A stretch of 26,486 nt of DNA from Paenibacillus sp. (GTDB lineage: Bacteria; Bacillota; Bacilli; Paenibacillales; NBRC-103111): positions 1 through 26,486 of the forward strand of contig JARBUQ010000005.1 in the NCBI GenBank assembly GCA_029239545.1, given 5' to 3'. Positions 15,862-24,063 of this stretch are shown here, in pieces. Position 1 is the stretch's first letter. Each line of letters starts with the position of its first letter. The notes under the pieces are model-generated. The model worked only from the letters and a program-made list of their open reading frames with translations. It was not told the origin of the DNA and searched no databases. The translations under genes were made by a program, and so were the position numbers.

Positions 15862-16873
15862 CCTCTTCCACCTCCGAATCGCTGCTCACTTTCACAGGTT
15901 CAATGGAAGATGCAGCAGGCTCGTCCGTAGTCAGCTTAAGGAATACATCCTCCAGGCTCAGGCTCTCACGCTGCATCTCCAAAATTGGAAATCCGAGCTC
16001 AGCCAGTCGGAAAAATACCGCTTCGCGAATATCGGTTTGGTCGCTTGAAGCCACCCGCAATCGGGTAATCGTAGGATCTGCGAGCAGTCCTGTCCCGACC
16101 TCCGCATCCAGCTCCTTAACGCTGCCAATAGCTGGGAGACCTCGAAGCTCTCTAATAATGTCTTCCTTGGGTCCCCGCACTTCCAGCTTCAGCTCGAAGG
16201 TCTCGCTCATGGAATTGGAAATATTGTCTGGATGATCGTCCAGCACGATGCGCCCCTGATTAATAATTAATACTCGGTTACAAATCGCGTTCACCTCAGG
16301 CAAGATATGCGTACTCAGCAGCACCGTATGATTCTCACCCAGCTCCCGAATCAGCTCGCGAATCTCAATAATCTGCTTAGGATCGAGCCCGGATGTTGGC
16401 TCATCCATGATGAGCAGGTCCGGCTTATGAAGGATCGCTTGGGCAAGACCAATCCGCTGCTTGTAACCTTTGGATAGGCTGCGAATAATTTGGCGCTCAC
16501 GTCCTTGCAGCCCCAGCTTCTCAATTACTTCTCCGATGCGCAGCTTCTGCTCTCTCACCGGCACGCCTCTTAGATCGGCGACGAACTTCAAGTAAGACAT
16601 AATCGTCATCTCTGGATACAGCGGCGGTGTCTCTGGCAAGTAACCGATCTTGCTGCGCGCTTTGCGCGGATGCTCGGCCATCGACAGCCCATCGATATGA
16701 ATCGAACCCTTTGTCGGATTCAGGTACCCGGTTATCATGCGCATTGTGGTTGTTTTGCCAGCGCCATTCGGCCCAAGAAAACCAACAATTTCGCCCCCGG
16801 TCATGGAGAAATCGATGTTGTGAACCCCTCGTTCATTCTGATAAAGCTTACTGACTTGATTGACTTCTAACAC
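15854..16873 (-). CDS. ABC transporter ATP-binding protein (GldA/CcmA-like)
   Basis: 339 residues. The ATPase has Walker A GPNGAGKTT (34-42), the signature LSKGYKQR, Walker B LLIMDEPTSGLDP and the H-loop STHIL. A C-terminal ~110-residue extension (FELKLEVRGPKED onward) is typical of ABC-2 exporter ATPases. The frame is open upstream to 16954, but the start is placed at GTG 16873: AGGAGGG lies 7 nt upstream, and the extra codons run into a repeat element and are not conserved-looking. First gene of the operon ATPase-GldF-GldG-DUF4340. Confidence 0.93.
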   Translation of the reverse strand: MLEVNQVSKLYQNERGVHNIDFSMTGGEIVGFLGPNGAGKTTTMRMITGYLNPTKGSIHIDGLSMAEHPRKARSKIGYLPETPPLYPEMTIMSYLKFVADLRGVPVREQKLRIGEVIEKLGLQGRERQIIRSLSKGYKQRIGLAQAILHKPDLLIMDEPTSGLDPKQIIEIRELIRELGENHTVLLSTHILPEVNAICNRVLIINQGRIVLDDHPDNISNSMSETFELKLEVRGPKEDIIRELRGLPAIGSVKELDAEVGTGLLADPTITRLRVASSDQTDIREAVFFRLAELGFPILEMQRESLSLEDVFLKLTTDEPAASSIEPVKVSSDSEVEEDA

Positions 16874-16931
16874 ACGTTCACCCTCCTGTTCTTCCTCTAC
16901 TCTCCCGGAAATGGCTGGTTCTCTGTCTCTC

Positions 16932-16969
16932 TTTCGCACCGCGAGGTGCTCCAAACGCGCAATGCGAAA
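16932..16969. repeat. 38-bp palindromic element, copy A
   Basis: Begins TTTCGCACC and ends ATGCGAAA, so its ends are a 7-bp inverted repeat (TTTCGCA/TGCGAAA). It shares both ends and an internal CCAA-CGCG block with copy B, 22 bp away. Confidence 0.6.
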
Positions 16970-16991
16970 TTCATGCCACTATCTACCCTTT

Positions 16992-17028
16992 TTTCGCACC
17001 ATGTGCAAGCTGCCAACGCGATGCGAAA
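16992..17028. repeat. 37-bp palindromic element, copy B
   Basis: Begins TTTCGCACC and ends CGATGCGAAA; same inverted ends and same CCAACGCG block as copy A, in the same orientation. The centre-to-centre distance to copy A is about 60 bp. Confidence 0.6.
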
Positions 17029-17224
17029 AGTTTCTCTATCTGACCCACTCAATATACAAGCCAAACAATAATCCAACATTAAACGAAACTGAAAATAAGC
17101 TTAAAAAAATGTGTCTGAATTGTGAACAAATTTATAAATTATTATTTCTTTAAGCTGAATCTGCTTTTCAAGTACAATATACGAATCAGACGAATCTTTA
17201 TACACGGAATAGGAGCTGTTGGAG

Positions 17225-17692
17225 TTGGATTATATTTCGTATGTTAGGGAAATGGTAGGGCATAATCCCATCATTATGGCAGCGGCAGGAGCATTCCTGT
17301 TCAATGCTGAGGGTCAAGTGCTGCTGCAGCTGCGGGCGGATAGCCGAACATGGGGTCATCCGGGAGGATTTATGGAGCTAGGTGAATCGGTTGAGGATAC
17401 AGTTCGAAGAGAATTTTATGAGGAAACGGGCTTGAACGTGAAAAAGCTGGACTTCTTTGGTATTTATTCGGGTCCGTCCCAGCAAAAAACATTGGTGAAC
17501 GGGGACCAGATATGTTTAGTAAAAATGATCTTTACGTGCAAAGAGTATGATGGAGCACTGACCGAAGGAGATGAGGAGACGGCGGACTTGCAGTTTTTCC
17601 ATTTGCAGGAGCTGCCGCATCATTTGTTCGTATCGCAAAAAGCGGAATTTGATGATCTTTTATCGGGGCGGAAGGGTCCTTTTATTCGATAA
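17225..17692 (+). CDS. Nudix hydrolase
   Basis: 155 residues. Nudix enzymes cleave nucleoside diphosphate-linked compounds. The full Nudix box is present at 48-70 (GGFMELGESVEDTVRREF followed by YEETGL), fitting G-x5-E-x7-R-E-U-x-E-E-x-G-U. The N-terminus (DYISYVREMVG) and total length match a common Bacillales group of ADP-ribose/NADH pyrophosphatase-like proteins, but the substrate cannot be read from sequence. The start is placed at TTG 17225, 9 nt after AGGAG; the in-frame TTG at 17219 is only 3 nt from that site. Convergent with the U32 gene. Confidence 0.9.
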   Translation: MDYISYVREMVGHNPIIMAAAGAFLFNAEGQVLLQLRADSRTWGHPGGFMELGESVEDTVRREFYEETGLNVKKLDFFGIYSGPSQQKTLVNGDQICLVKMIFTCKEYDGALTEGDEETADLQFFHLQELPHHLFVSQKAEFDDLLSGRKGPFIR

Positions 17693-17708
17693 GAATGCAC
17701 CAAATTAA

Positions 17709-17756
17709 AAGGGCTCTGCAAGGTTATCGAATACTTCGATTACTTGCAGAGCCCTT
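17709..17756. terminator. bidirectional terminator, Nudix gene and U32 gene
   Basis: A perfect 14-bp stem (AAGGGCTCTGCAAG at 17709-17722 with CTTGCAGAGCCCTT at 17743-17756) with an inner ATCGAA/TTCGAT helix. It is flanked by A-runs on the left and T-runs on the right, so it serves both converging genes. Confidence 0.92.
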
Positions 17757-17765
17757 TTCGTATCA

Positions 17766-20318
17766 TTATTTGACCAACTGACCGCGCGTAACACCCAGTT
17801 GATTCGTTGCCTTCAGCTTACGCCACACCTGCGTACCGCTAATATCACCGCGGAGCGAGCGGCTATATAAATCCAATACCTCGTGCACCTTCTCGGCGCT
17901 TTCCTCCAGGAACTCCACTCGGAATGCCCGGACCCCAAGCTCCATGAAGTTCGCCAAGTACTCTGCCCCCGACTGCTCAACTGCATTGTATACCGTATTG
18001 CGGCAGCCCTCATCCACACGCACAGGATGAGACATTCCCACACGATCCTGCAGCGATGCCCGGTGATCCTCGCATGGGCGGCCGCAGTTCGTATAATCCG
18101 TACCTTCGCTAAGAAATGTGCAGTATACGCAATGCTCGGTATGGAACATCGGCATATGCTGGTGCAGCACAACCTCTACTAAGGAGGTATCCGTTCGTTG
18201 CAGCAGATCAACCATTTGTTGAATATTCAGGTCATACGACGGTGTGAGACGCGTACAGCCGGCGGCTGCGAACAGATCGACCGTCTTATGATTGGTCATA
18301 TTCAAGGAGAAGTCTCCGATCAGCTCCGGCTGGAATTCCTCCGGCTTATTCATTCTATGCTGCATGAAGGCGTACATAGCGCCCGTGTTGCGAATAAGAA
18401 CAGCATCAGGACGCAAATTCAATATATTTCGGAAGTATCCCAGCTCACCCGGCATATGAATGCGCGGTGTGGCAAGCGCTACTTTCTTGCCGGCCGCATG
18501 TGCTGCTTCCACCGCTGCAGGGAATTGCTTGATAAACTCGAAATCTGCATAAATCCAAGGTACATCCGTCTCTCCTGCAGCCTTTACTTGCTCCAAGCTG
18601 CGGCACAGTGCAATCAGGTAAGGAGCATCGGATTGGGACTTGGCGACATTTGAAGTGCTTGTTGTCGCCGATGCTATTGAAGCTTCTGGTGAATTCACGG
18701 CGTCTGCATACACATCAATAGGCCGTTTCACATAAGGGTAAGGCTTCTGACGACCTTCCTCCAGCTGCGTTACCGCTTGGCGGCGCATCTGATTGAGCTC
18801 GCGCATCGGGACGATCAAATCGCCTTGCAGCTCCACGTCCAGCTCCGTCAATTCGAATACCGTGCCGCCCAGACGCCCGAATTGCTCCTCGAACAGCGCC
18901 CGGTCCATCGGGCGTTTCTCCGCCTGGACCAACGCAAGCTCGGATTCCACTACCGTGACGAATCCCGTCCGCATATCGGTCCACCAAGACTGCAGCGGCT
19001 GGCCGAGCGAACCGACAACCTTCACCTTCACCGGGAATACCCGGTAAGGCTTGTCCGTCTCAAACGTCTGGCGCAGACGTTTGTCCAAGTGCGGGTCGCT
19101 TGTCTTCCAGATGCGATCGCCCACATGAACCCGCTTCAGGTCTACGTCATTGCGACCTGCCACAATCTCAATGGTGCCGCCCTCGGCTTCACCCTCCAGC
19201 TTCACACCCTTGCGGCGCACGTCATACACTCGCCCGCCTTCCTCCTTGCGGGTAGGATCGCCCGCATCGAACACAATACCGTCGCCGCGCTTAACAGGCG
19301 CCTCCAGCTCACAAACGACTCCGTCGCGAAGAATTTGCTTCACTCGACCCAAGAATACACCTCTGCTCTTGGGGAAGGTGCCCTCGACCAGCTTCTTATT
19401 GTTCGTCCCTTTGAGGAAGCCGTAGGAAAACCCGCGAGAGAAGCTCTGCTCCAACTCACGAAGCTCTTCCTTGGACGGCTGCGGGTCGCGTCCCTCGAAA
19501 TAAGCATCAATCGCTTTGCGGTATTTGCCCACCACATTCGCTACATATTCAGGCGATTTCAAGCGCCCTTCAATCTTAAAGGAGGTAACACCCGCCTCTA
19601 TCAACTCCGGGACCAGTTCAAGCGCAGCCAAATCCTTCGGTGACAGCAAATAAGCAACATCCCCCATTGGACGTTGAACACCGTCAACCATCAGATCATA
19701 AGGCAAACGGCAAGCTTGTGCGCATTCTCCACGGTTAGCCGAACGTCCGCCCCACATCTCGGAGGTCAGACACTGGCCCGAATATGATACACACAGAGCG
19801 CCATGCACGAACACTTCCATCGGCAGCTTGGCTTGATCGCCTATTTGTTTGATTTGCTTCAGGTTATTCTCCCGGCCCAGCACAACCCTCTCAATATCGA
19901 AGGGTTTAGTAAATTCTACCGCTTCAGGTGAAGTAATCGTCATCTGCGTAGAGCCATGGATGGGAAAATCAGGAGAGATCTCTCGGATCAGCTTCACTAA
20001 ACCGAGGTCCTGCACAATAACAGCATCTACTCCAGCATCAATACAAGCTTCGATCAGCTTTTTGGCATCGTTCAGCTCTTCTTCGAAAACTAGAATATTA
20101 AAGGTAACGAAGCCTTTGACCCCGTACAAATGCAGAAAAGACATCACGTCCGGCAGCTCATCCATCGTAAAGTTGTGGGCCCGTACACGAGCATTGAACT
20201 TGTCCACTCCAAAAAAGATAGCATCCGCCCCATTGGCAACAGCCGCCCTCATACAATCCCAATCTCCCGCCGGTGCCAGCAGCTCGACATGTTCCTTGCG
20301 TATTGCTTGTGTCATCAT
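17766..20318 (-). CDS. U32-family protein, RlhA-like (23S rRNA cytidine hydroxylation)
   Basis: 850 residues from the chosen start. It opens with the U32 signature (VELLAPAGDWDCMRAAVANGADAI in the first 40 residues). A C-x6-C-x15-C-x3-C set (C179, C186, C202, C206, counted from the upstream ATG at 20327) in HGALCVSYSGQC matches the iron-sulfur ligands of U32 proteins. A middle DUF3656-like region follows, as in E. coli RlhA, which makes 5-hydroxycytidine at 23S rRNA C2501. It is longer than E. coli RlhA (about 650 residues): the C-terminal ~250 residues look like another barrel with a second cysteine group (C733, C736, C748, C752). ATG 20318 is chosen because GGAGG is 9 nt upstream; ATG 20327 abuts GGAGG. 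Peptidase activity is not implied by the name. Confidence 0.8.
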   Translation of the reverse strand: MMTQAIRKEHVELLAPAGDWDCMRAAVANGADAIFFGVDKFNARVRAHNFTMDELPDVMSFLHLYGVKGFVTFNILVFEEELNDAKKLIEACIDAGVDAVIVQDLGLVKLIREISPDFPIHGSTQMTITSPEAVEFTKPFDIERVVLGRENNLKQIKQIGDQAKLPMEVFVHGALCVSYSGQCLTSEMWGGRSANRGECAQACRLPYDLMVDGVQRPMGDVAYLLSPKDLAALELVPELIEAGVTSFKIEGRLKSPEYVANVVGKYRKAIDAYFEGRDPQPSKEELRELEQSFSRGFSYGFLKGTNNKKLVEGTFPKSRGVFLGRVKQILRDGVVCELEAPVKRGDGIVFDAGDPTRKEEGGRVYDVRRKGVKLEGEAEGGTIEIVAGRNDVDLKRVHVGDRIWKTSDPHLDKRLRQTFETDKPYRVFPVKVKVVGSLGQPLQSWWTDMRTGFVTVVESELALVQAEKRPMDRALFEEQFGRLGGTVFELTELDVELQGDLIVPMRELNQMRRQAVTQLEEGRQKPYPYVKRPIDVYADAVNSPEASIASATTSTSNVAKSQSDAPYLIALCRSLEQVKAAGETDVPWIYADFEFIKQFPAAVEAAHAAGKKVALATPRIHMPGELGYFRNILNLRPDAVLIRNTGAMYAFMQHRMNKPEEFQPELIGDFSLNMTNHKTVDLFAAAGCTRLTPSYDLNIQQMVDLLQRTDTSLVEVVLHQHMPMFHTEHCVYCTFLSEGTDYTNCGRPCEDHRASLQDRVGMSHPVRVDEGCRNTVYNAVEQSGAEYLANFMELGVRAFRVEFLEESAEKVHEVLDLYSRSLRGDISGTQVWRKLKATNQLGVTRGQLVK

Positions 20319-20443
20319 TATAAACATCCTCCATCCGCTCGAACCGAATCATCTATACTAGTGTAACAGAAAAGCAAGACAAAAAGCCATTTGCAAGCTT
20401 TGCCACCTTCAACTGACAAAATCCCCCTATGTTTCGTCAAAAG

Positions 20444-20472
20444 TTAACAAAAAACGATGCAAATGCTATAAT
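20444..20472 (+). promoter_or_regulatory. strong sigma-A promoter of the Dlt-like operon
   Basis: TTAACA (20444-20449), a 17-nt spacer and perfect TATAAT (20467-20472) with an extended TGC just before it. Transcription would start near 20479. It lies inside the longest open frame of the next gene, so translation must begin downstream of it. Confidence 0.88.
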
Positions 20473-20518
20473 GTCAATATTGCAAACCAACAAATACTTA
20501 ATAGAAGCAGGGATTTCA

Positions 20519-23500
20519 TTGTTATTCTCTAAGCCAGCAGTTTGGCTCATAGGGATCCTGCTCGCTGCTGCCTGCCTATTGCTGGTGTTCGGCCAGAGGG
20601 AGGAGCATGTTCGCATTCTGTATGCGACCGGAGGATCCGACTATGACCACGCTGCCTATCTGAATTACGAACAATCACTTGTCCCCAATCTCAAGCTGAA
20701 CCGCTGGAAGCTCAGCGACTTAGGTGCAAGTAAGCTGCGGGCCTACGATGCTGTTGTACTTGATCCTTCAATTGCTGACAGCTCCACCTGGGAATCTGAC
20801 ATTGCCATGCTCCGTGCTTTTGTGGAGAAGGGCGGTCATGTATACGTAGATTATGAACTGATTGATGCTCTTCCAGTCGACCTGCTGGGCGGTTCCGGCA
20901 CTGCCGAGCTGCCAACGATAGACAAGCCTGTTTTTACATATCCTGACGTGGACGCTCATCTGCAGGGCTTCCAGGATGTGTTTCACGAATTTGCCAACGG
21001 ATTTGTGGAGAATGTGTTTACGGACAAAATGAGTCTCAAAGACTTTATGCCAGGTTATACTTGGGGCAAAACGCTGGTGACTACAACGGCCGAGCCTATC
21101 GTTCTCCTGCAGGGCAAGCCTATTGTCACCTTGAATCGTGTCGGTAAGGGTACCGTCCTGATGACAAGTGCATTTCTTCCGAATCGTTACTTCATTACCG
21201 GATTTGATCTGCAAAGCGGCATGAATCCTAATGAGGGATTTGCTAACAAGACTACACAGCATGATGCATCGATCGCGACACGCATCAGAGCGAACTATTT
21301 TGATTTCAAAAGCGGGTTGCCCCTACAGCCCTTCTTCAACTTCTCCTTCGCGGCGGCTAACCACCTGCTTAGATCGGAATATGCAGCTTATGTATCCAAA
21401 GAAACATTAGGGTACAGCTTGAAGAAGGTCTATGGTCCATATGGCCGGCCAGCTATGGCGTATCAGAACCATTTTGAGGTTCTGCCCGCTTTCCAGAAGC
21501 AGGAGGGCATTCAATGGGCCGAGCTGTTGAAAACTTATAATCAGATCCCATCCTTCTCTCTCGTACGCTCGTCCTTTGAATGGTGGCACTGGTATGAAGG
21601 AATCGTGGTTCATCTGAATACGGGAACGACCGCAAAACCTGAATTTGTTGGGGAATTCCCCAATTCCTTCTACTCGAGCGGGACCCATCTCCTGAGCGGA
21701 GACAAACTGCTCTACATGGCAGGGTACCCTTCCCCAAAAGACAAGGCTACAGAGCTTGCCATGAAGCTTGAGCTTCCATATCGAGCTTATCCCGCCTTTG
21801 CCGACCTGGACGGAGACGGCAAGCTCGATCTCGTGGCCGGAAGCGCTGACGGGACGGTCACCTGGTTTCGCAATGTCGGCGAGAAGAAGTCGAGCCAGCA
21901 GGTGCCGTCCGGTGCCGCGTATCCGGACGCCTTCTCGACCGGCGCCCCTGTGCGCTTAGCAACAGGCACGGGCGCCGCAGGCACTTTGCGAGCGGCGAGC
22001 GGCTACGCCGCGATTGCCGCTGGCGATCTTAACGGCGACGGCCGCGTCGACCTCATCGTCGGCGGAGCCGACGGCCGCGTGCTCGCGGCGCTGCAGCGCC
22101 CGGGCGGCGTGTTCGCCGCACCGGTGGCGCTCAACGCGAGGCGCGCTGCCGGCTCCACGGCGACCGCGCCGATCGTGGCGACGGCTGGCAACGCCGCACC
22201 CGCCTACGGCGATGTCGACGGTGACGGCACAGCCGACCTCGTCATCGGCGATGCCAAAGGCCGTGTGACGCTGTATCGCGGCATCAAGGGCTCGCCCCTG
22301 CGCTTCGAGGCAGGCATCACCTTAATGGACATTCCGGCTCAATATGCCGCTCCGTCCATTAAGGACCTGAATGCCGACGGCAAGCCGGATCTGGCCATTG
22401 GCAACAGCGAAGGCGATGTGCTTGTTTATACGCAGCTGGACCGGTATGACCGCTGGCTTGCTCAAGGTCCACTGAATGGCAAGACCAGCAACCAGATGGG
22501 TACCAAGGCTCTCGTGGGCGGTCAATTCTCCGTTCCGGTCTGGCTCGATCTGAATCATGACGGCAAAGAGGACCTGATTGTCGGACAGGTGGAATACAGC
22601 AAGCCCGTTACAATTGATGATCCGAATTTCCCGTTCAAGCAGCAGCTGGACGAATTTATAGCCTATACTAAGAAGAATCGACTTGAGCTTTATCCGCATT
22701 TATTCATGCATAACTACGTTAGTCCCGAACAAGAGAAAGAAGAAATCGCTCTGCACCGCAAAGCATTCGATACGCTGGGCATACCATGGACCTTAACAGG
22801 TACGAATCAGCATACTTGGCGGATTAACAACAGCGATCAGCTGCAAACTTTGCGCAATGAGAATGAAGCGGATATCTGGTTTAATTTCGGCTTCAAGCCT
22901 CCTAACGATCCTTTTGATCCACAGTGGGGACAAGACTTTATATGGGGCTTTCCTTTTCTCCTGGCTGACGATGCTCTGAAGCAGCCTATGCTGCTCCATA
23001 CGCCAGGCATGCGCTTGAACCTGAACCCGAACGATCCGAAGAAGGATAATTCCGACTTGTATTATTCCTTCGCCAAGCTTGATATGCCTATCGATTATTT
23101 CGAGCATATCGAATACCAGCAGGAATCCGGCAAATTGCAGTATTTGAAGGATTTCGCCCAATTTTTTGATAAGCTGCGCACGGAGTATGACTACAACTTC
23201 GTCTCCGAACCGCAGATGGCCCGATCCACCATCGCCGCCATGAAGAGTGAGATCAGCGTAAGTCGAAGCTGGCTTGTTTATTTGCTCGACAAGGCACGCA
23301 ACCGCTTCGGCAGCGGCAAGCATCTCTCCCTCACCGTGAAAGCCGACAATCGGGATGTTCCAGTCGAGATGGCGCAGGAATATCGTGATGCTGTCGGTGT
23401 CGCGTTTGAACCGGGCAAGCCTTATGCAGATGTCCCGTTCGGCACAAGCTCGGCTATTGTAATGACTCGGGAGAACAAGCTGTACGTGGGCCTGCAGGGG

Positions 23501-23764
23501 ACAACAGGCATCTCCGTCAATTGGAACCAACCGACACTGAATATAGAGCGGGTGAACGTCCCGATCAAAATTGTGAAGAGAGAGCAAACTTGGCAGATCG
23601 ACCTTCTTTCAGAGGGCATGCAGCAAATCAAGCTCTTCAGCACTACTCCTCTGCGCATTGAGGGGAGCGATCTGAATATCGATTCGAGCGAAGCAGAGAG
23701 CAATTATAATTACATTATTACTCATTTCGGGGACAAAACCTCGATTACGGTGCATAAAGAGTAA
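20519..23764 (+). CDS. large membrane-anchored FG-GAP/VCBS repeat protein
   Basis: 1081 residues from the chosen start. An N-terminal membrane anchor (VWLIGILLAAACLLLVFG) places the rest outside the cell. Next comes a GATase-like/ThuA-like Rossmann region (HVRILYATGGSDYD to KGGHVYVDYELID). Then at least five FG-GAP/VCBS calcium-binding repeats, each D-x-[ND]-x-DG-x-x-DL: starts near residues 429, 502, 565, 616 and 676. The C-terminal ~380 residues are not recognised; they hold HLFMHNY and WTLTGTNQHTWR, which faintly recall carbohydrate-active enzymes. The DNA at ~21790-22320 is much richer in GC than its surroundings. The frame is open from 20429, but the promoter inside it rules that out; TTG 20519 follows AGGGA by 5 nt. 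First gene of the aminoacylation cluster, 40 nt before the carrier protein. Confidence 0.75.
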   Translation: MLFSKPAVWLIGILLAAACLLLVFGQREEHVRILYATGGSDYDHAAYLNYEQSLVPNLKLNRWKLSDLGASKLRAYDAVVLDPSIADSSTWESDIAMLRAFVEKGGHVYVDYELIDALPVDLLGGSGTAELPTIDKPVFTYPDVDAHLQGFQDVFHEFANGFVENVFTDKMSLKDFMPGYTWGKTLVTTTAEPIVLLQGKPIVTLNRVGKGTVLMTSAFLPNRYFITGFDLQSGMNPNEGFANKTTQHDASIATRIRANYFDFKSGLPLQPFFNFSFAAANHLLRSEYAAYVSKETLGYSLKKVYGPYGRPAMAYQNHFEVLPAFQKQEGIQWAELLKTYNQIPSFSLVRSSFEWWHWYEGIVVHLNTGTTAKPEFVGEFPNSFYSSGTHLLSGDKLLYMAGYPSPKDKATELAMKLELPYRAYPAFADLDGDGKLDLVAGSADGTVTWFRNVGEKKSSQQVPSGAAYPDAFSTGAPVRLATGTGAAGTLRAASGYAAIAAGDLNGDGRVDLIVGGADGRVLAALQRPGGVFAAPVALNARRAAGSTATAPIVATAGNAAPAYGDVDGDGTADLVIGDAKGRVTLYRGIKGSPLRFEAGITLMDIPAQYAAPSIKDLNADGKPDLAIGNSEGDVLVYTQLDRYDRWLAQGPLNGKTSNQMGTKALVGGQFSVPVWLDLNHDGKEDLIVGQVEYSKPVTIDDPNFPFKQQLDEFIAYTKKNRLELYPHLFMHNYVSPEQEKEEIALHRKAFDTLGIPWTLTGTNQHTWRINNSDQLQTLRNENEADIWFNFGFKPPNDPFDPQWGQDFIWGFPFLLADDALKQPMLLHTPGMRLNLNPNDPKKDNSDLYYSFAKLDMPIDYFEHIEYQQESGKLQYLKDFAQFFDKLRTEYDYNFVSEPQMARSTIAAMKSEISVSRSWLVYLLDKARNRFGSGKHLSLTVKADNRDVPVEMAQEYRDAVGVAFEPGKPYADVPFGTSSAIVMTRENKLYVGLQGTTGISVNWNQPTLNIERVNVPIKIVKREQTWQIDLLSEGMQQIKLFSTTPLRIEGSDLNIDSSEAESNYNYIITHFGDKTSITVHKE

Positions 23765-23804
23765 CGTTAGCCATCCTGAAAAGAGAAAGAAGGAATAACC
23801 GATA

Positions 23805-24056
23805 ATGGATACCATTATGCATGAGCTTGAACAGCATATTCGCACGCGTTATGAGGTTGAAGAGGATGATCGCGATTATACTCCGGACGTTCATCTGTTC
23901 GATTACGGATACATCGATTCCATAGGAGCAACAGCTTTAATTGCTCATATCGAGAAAACATACAGCTTGCAAGTTACGAATCAGGATCTGATGTTGTACT
24001 CGCTCAACACGATTCGTGAAATTGCTGAATTTATCGTGAAGAAAACAGGGAGGTAA
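23805..24056 (+). CDS. acyl carrier protein, DltC-like
   Basis: 83 residues, a typical carrier protein. The phosphopantetheine serine is S39 in LFDYGYIDSIGATALI; the LFD-x-G-x-x-DS pattern and the I-x-x-IE that follows resemble DltC of teichoic acid D-alanylation as well as the small carrier proteins served by amino acid:[carrier protein] ligases. AGGA lies 10 nt before the ATG. It ends 7 nt before the ligase ATG, so the two are translationally coupled. In this setting it should hold an amino acid as a thioester on its arm and pass it to a membrane acyltransferase. Confidence 0.93.
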   Translation: MDTIMHELEQHIRTRYEVEEDDRDYTPDVHLFDYGYIDSIGATALIAHIEKTYSLQVTNQDLMLYSLNTIREIAEFIVKKTGR

Positions 24057-24063
24057 GGTGATC

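Larger units (their letters stand above)
16874..17224. other. 351-bp intergenic region between the ABC operon and the Nudix gene
   Basis: Divergent intergenic region with no gene. Its left part (16932-17028) holds two related 37-38-bp hairpin-forming elements. Its right part is AT-rich, with a perfect AATTTATAAATT palindrome near 17130-17141, and TACAAT (17173-17178) is a possible -10 for the Nudix gene. I cannot pin down the promoter of the ABC operon. Confidence 0.6.

Noticed and set aside
16874..16954. Upstream extension of the ABC ATPase frame
   Set aside because: A strong AGGAGGG site fixes the start at 16873; the extension runs into palindromic repeat copy A and matches no part of the family.
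17119..17141. TTGTGAACAAATTT, resembling a Rex or CRP half-site upstream of the Nudix gene
   Set aside because: Only one half-site is present; the second half does not match, and the AT-rich context makes this likely by chance.
18777..19643. 288-codon open frame on the plus strand inside the U32 gene
   Set aside because: It is antisense to a well-recognised gene with matching motifs, has no promoter or ribosome site and resembles no family.
22793..23587. 264-codon open frame on the minus strand inside the FG-GAP gene
   Set aside because: Shadow of the real plus-strand gene; no start signal and no recognisable domain.
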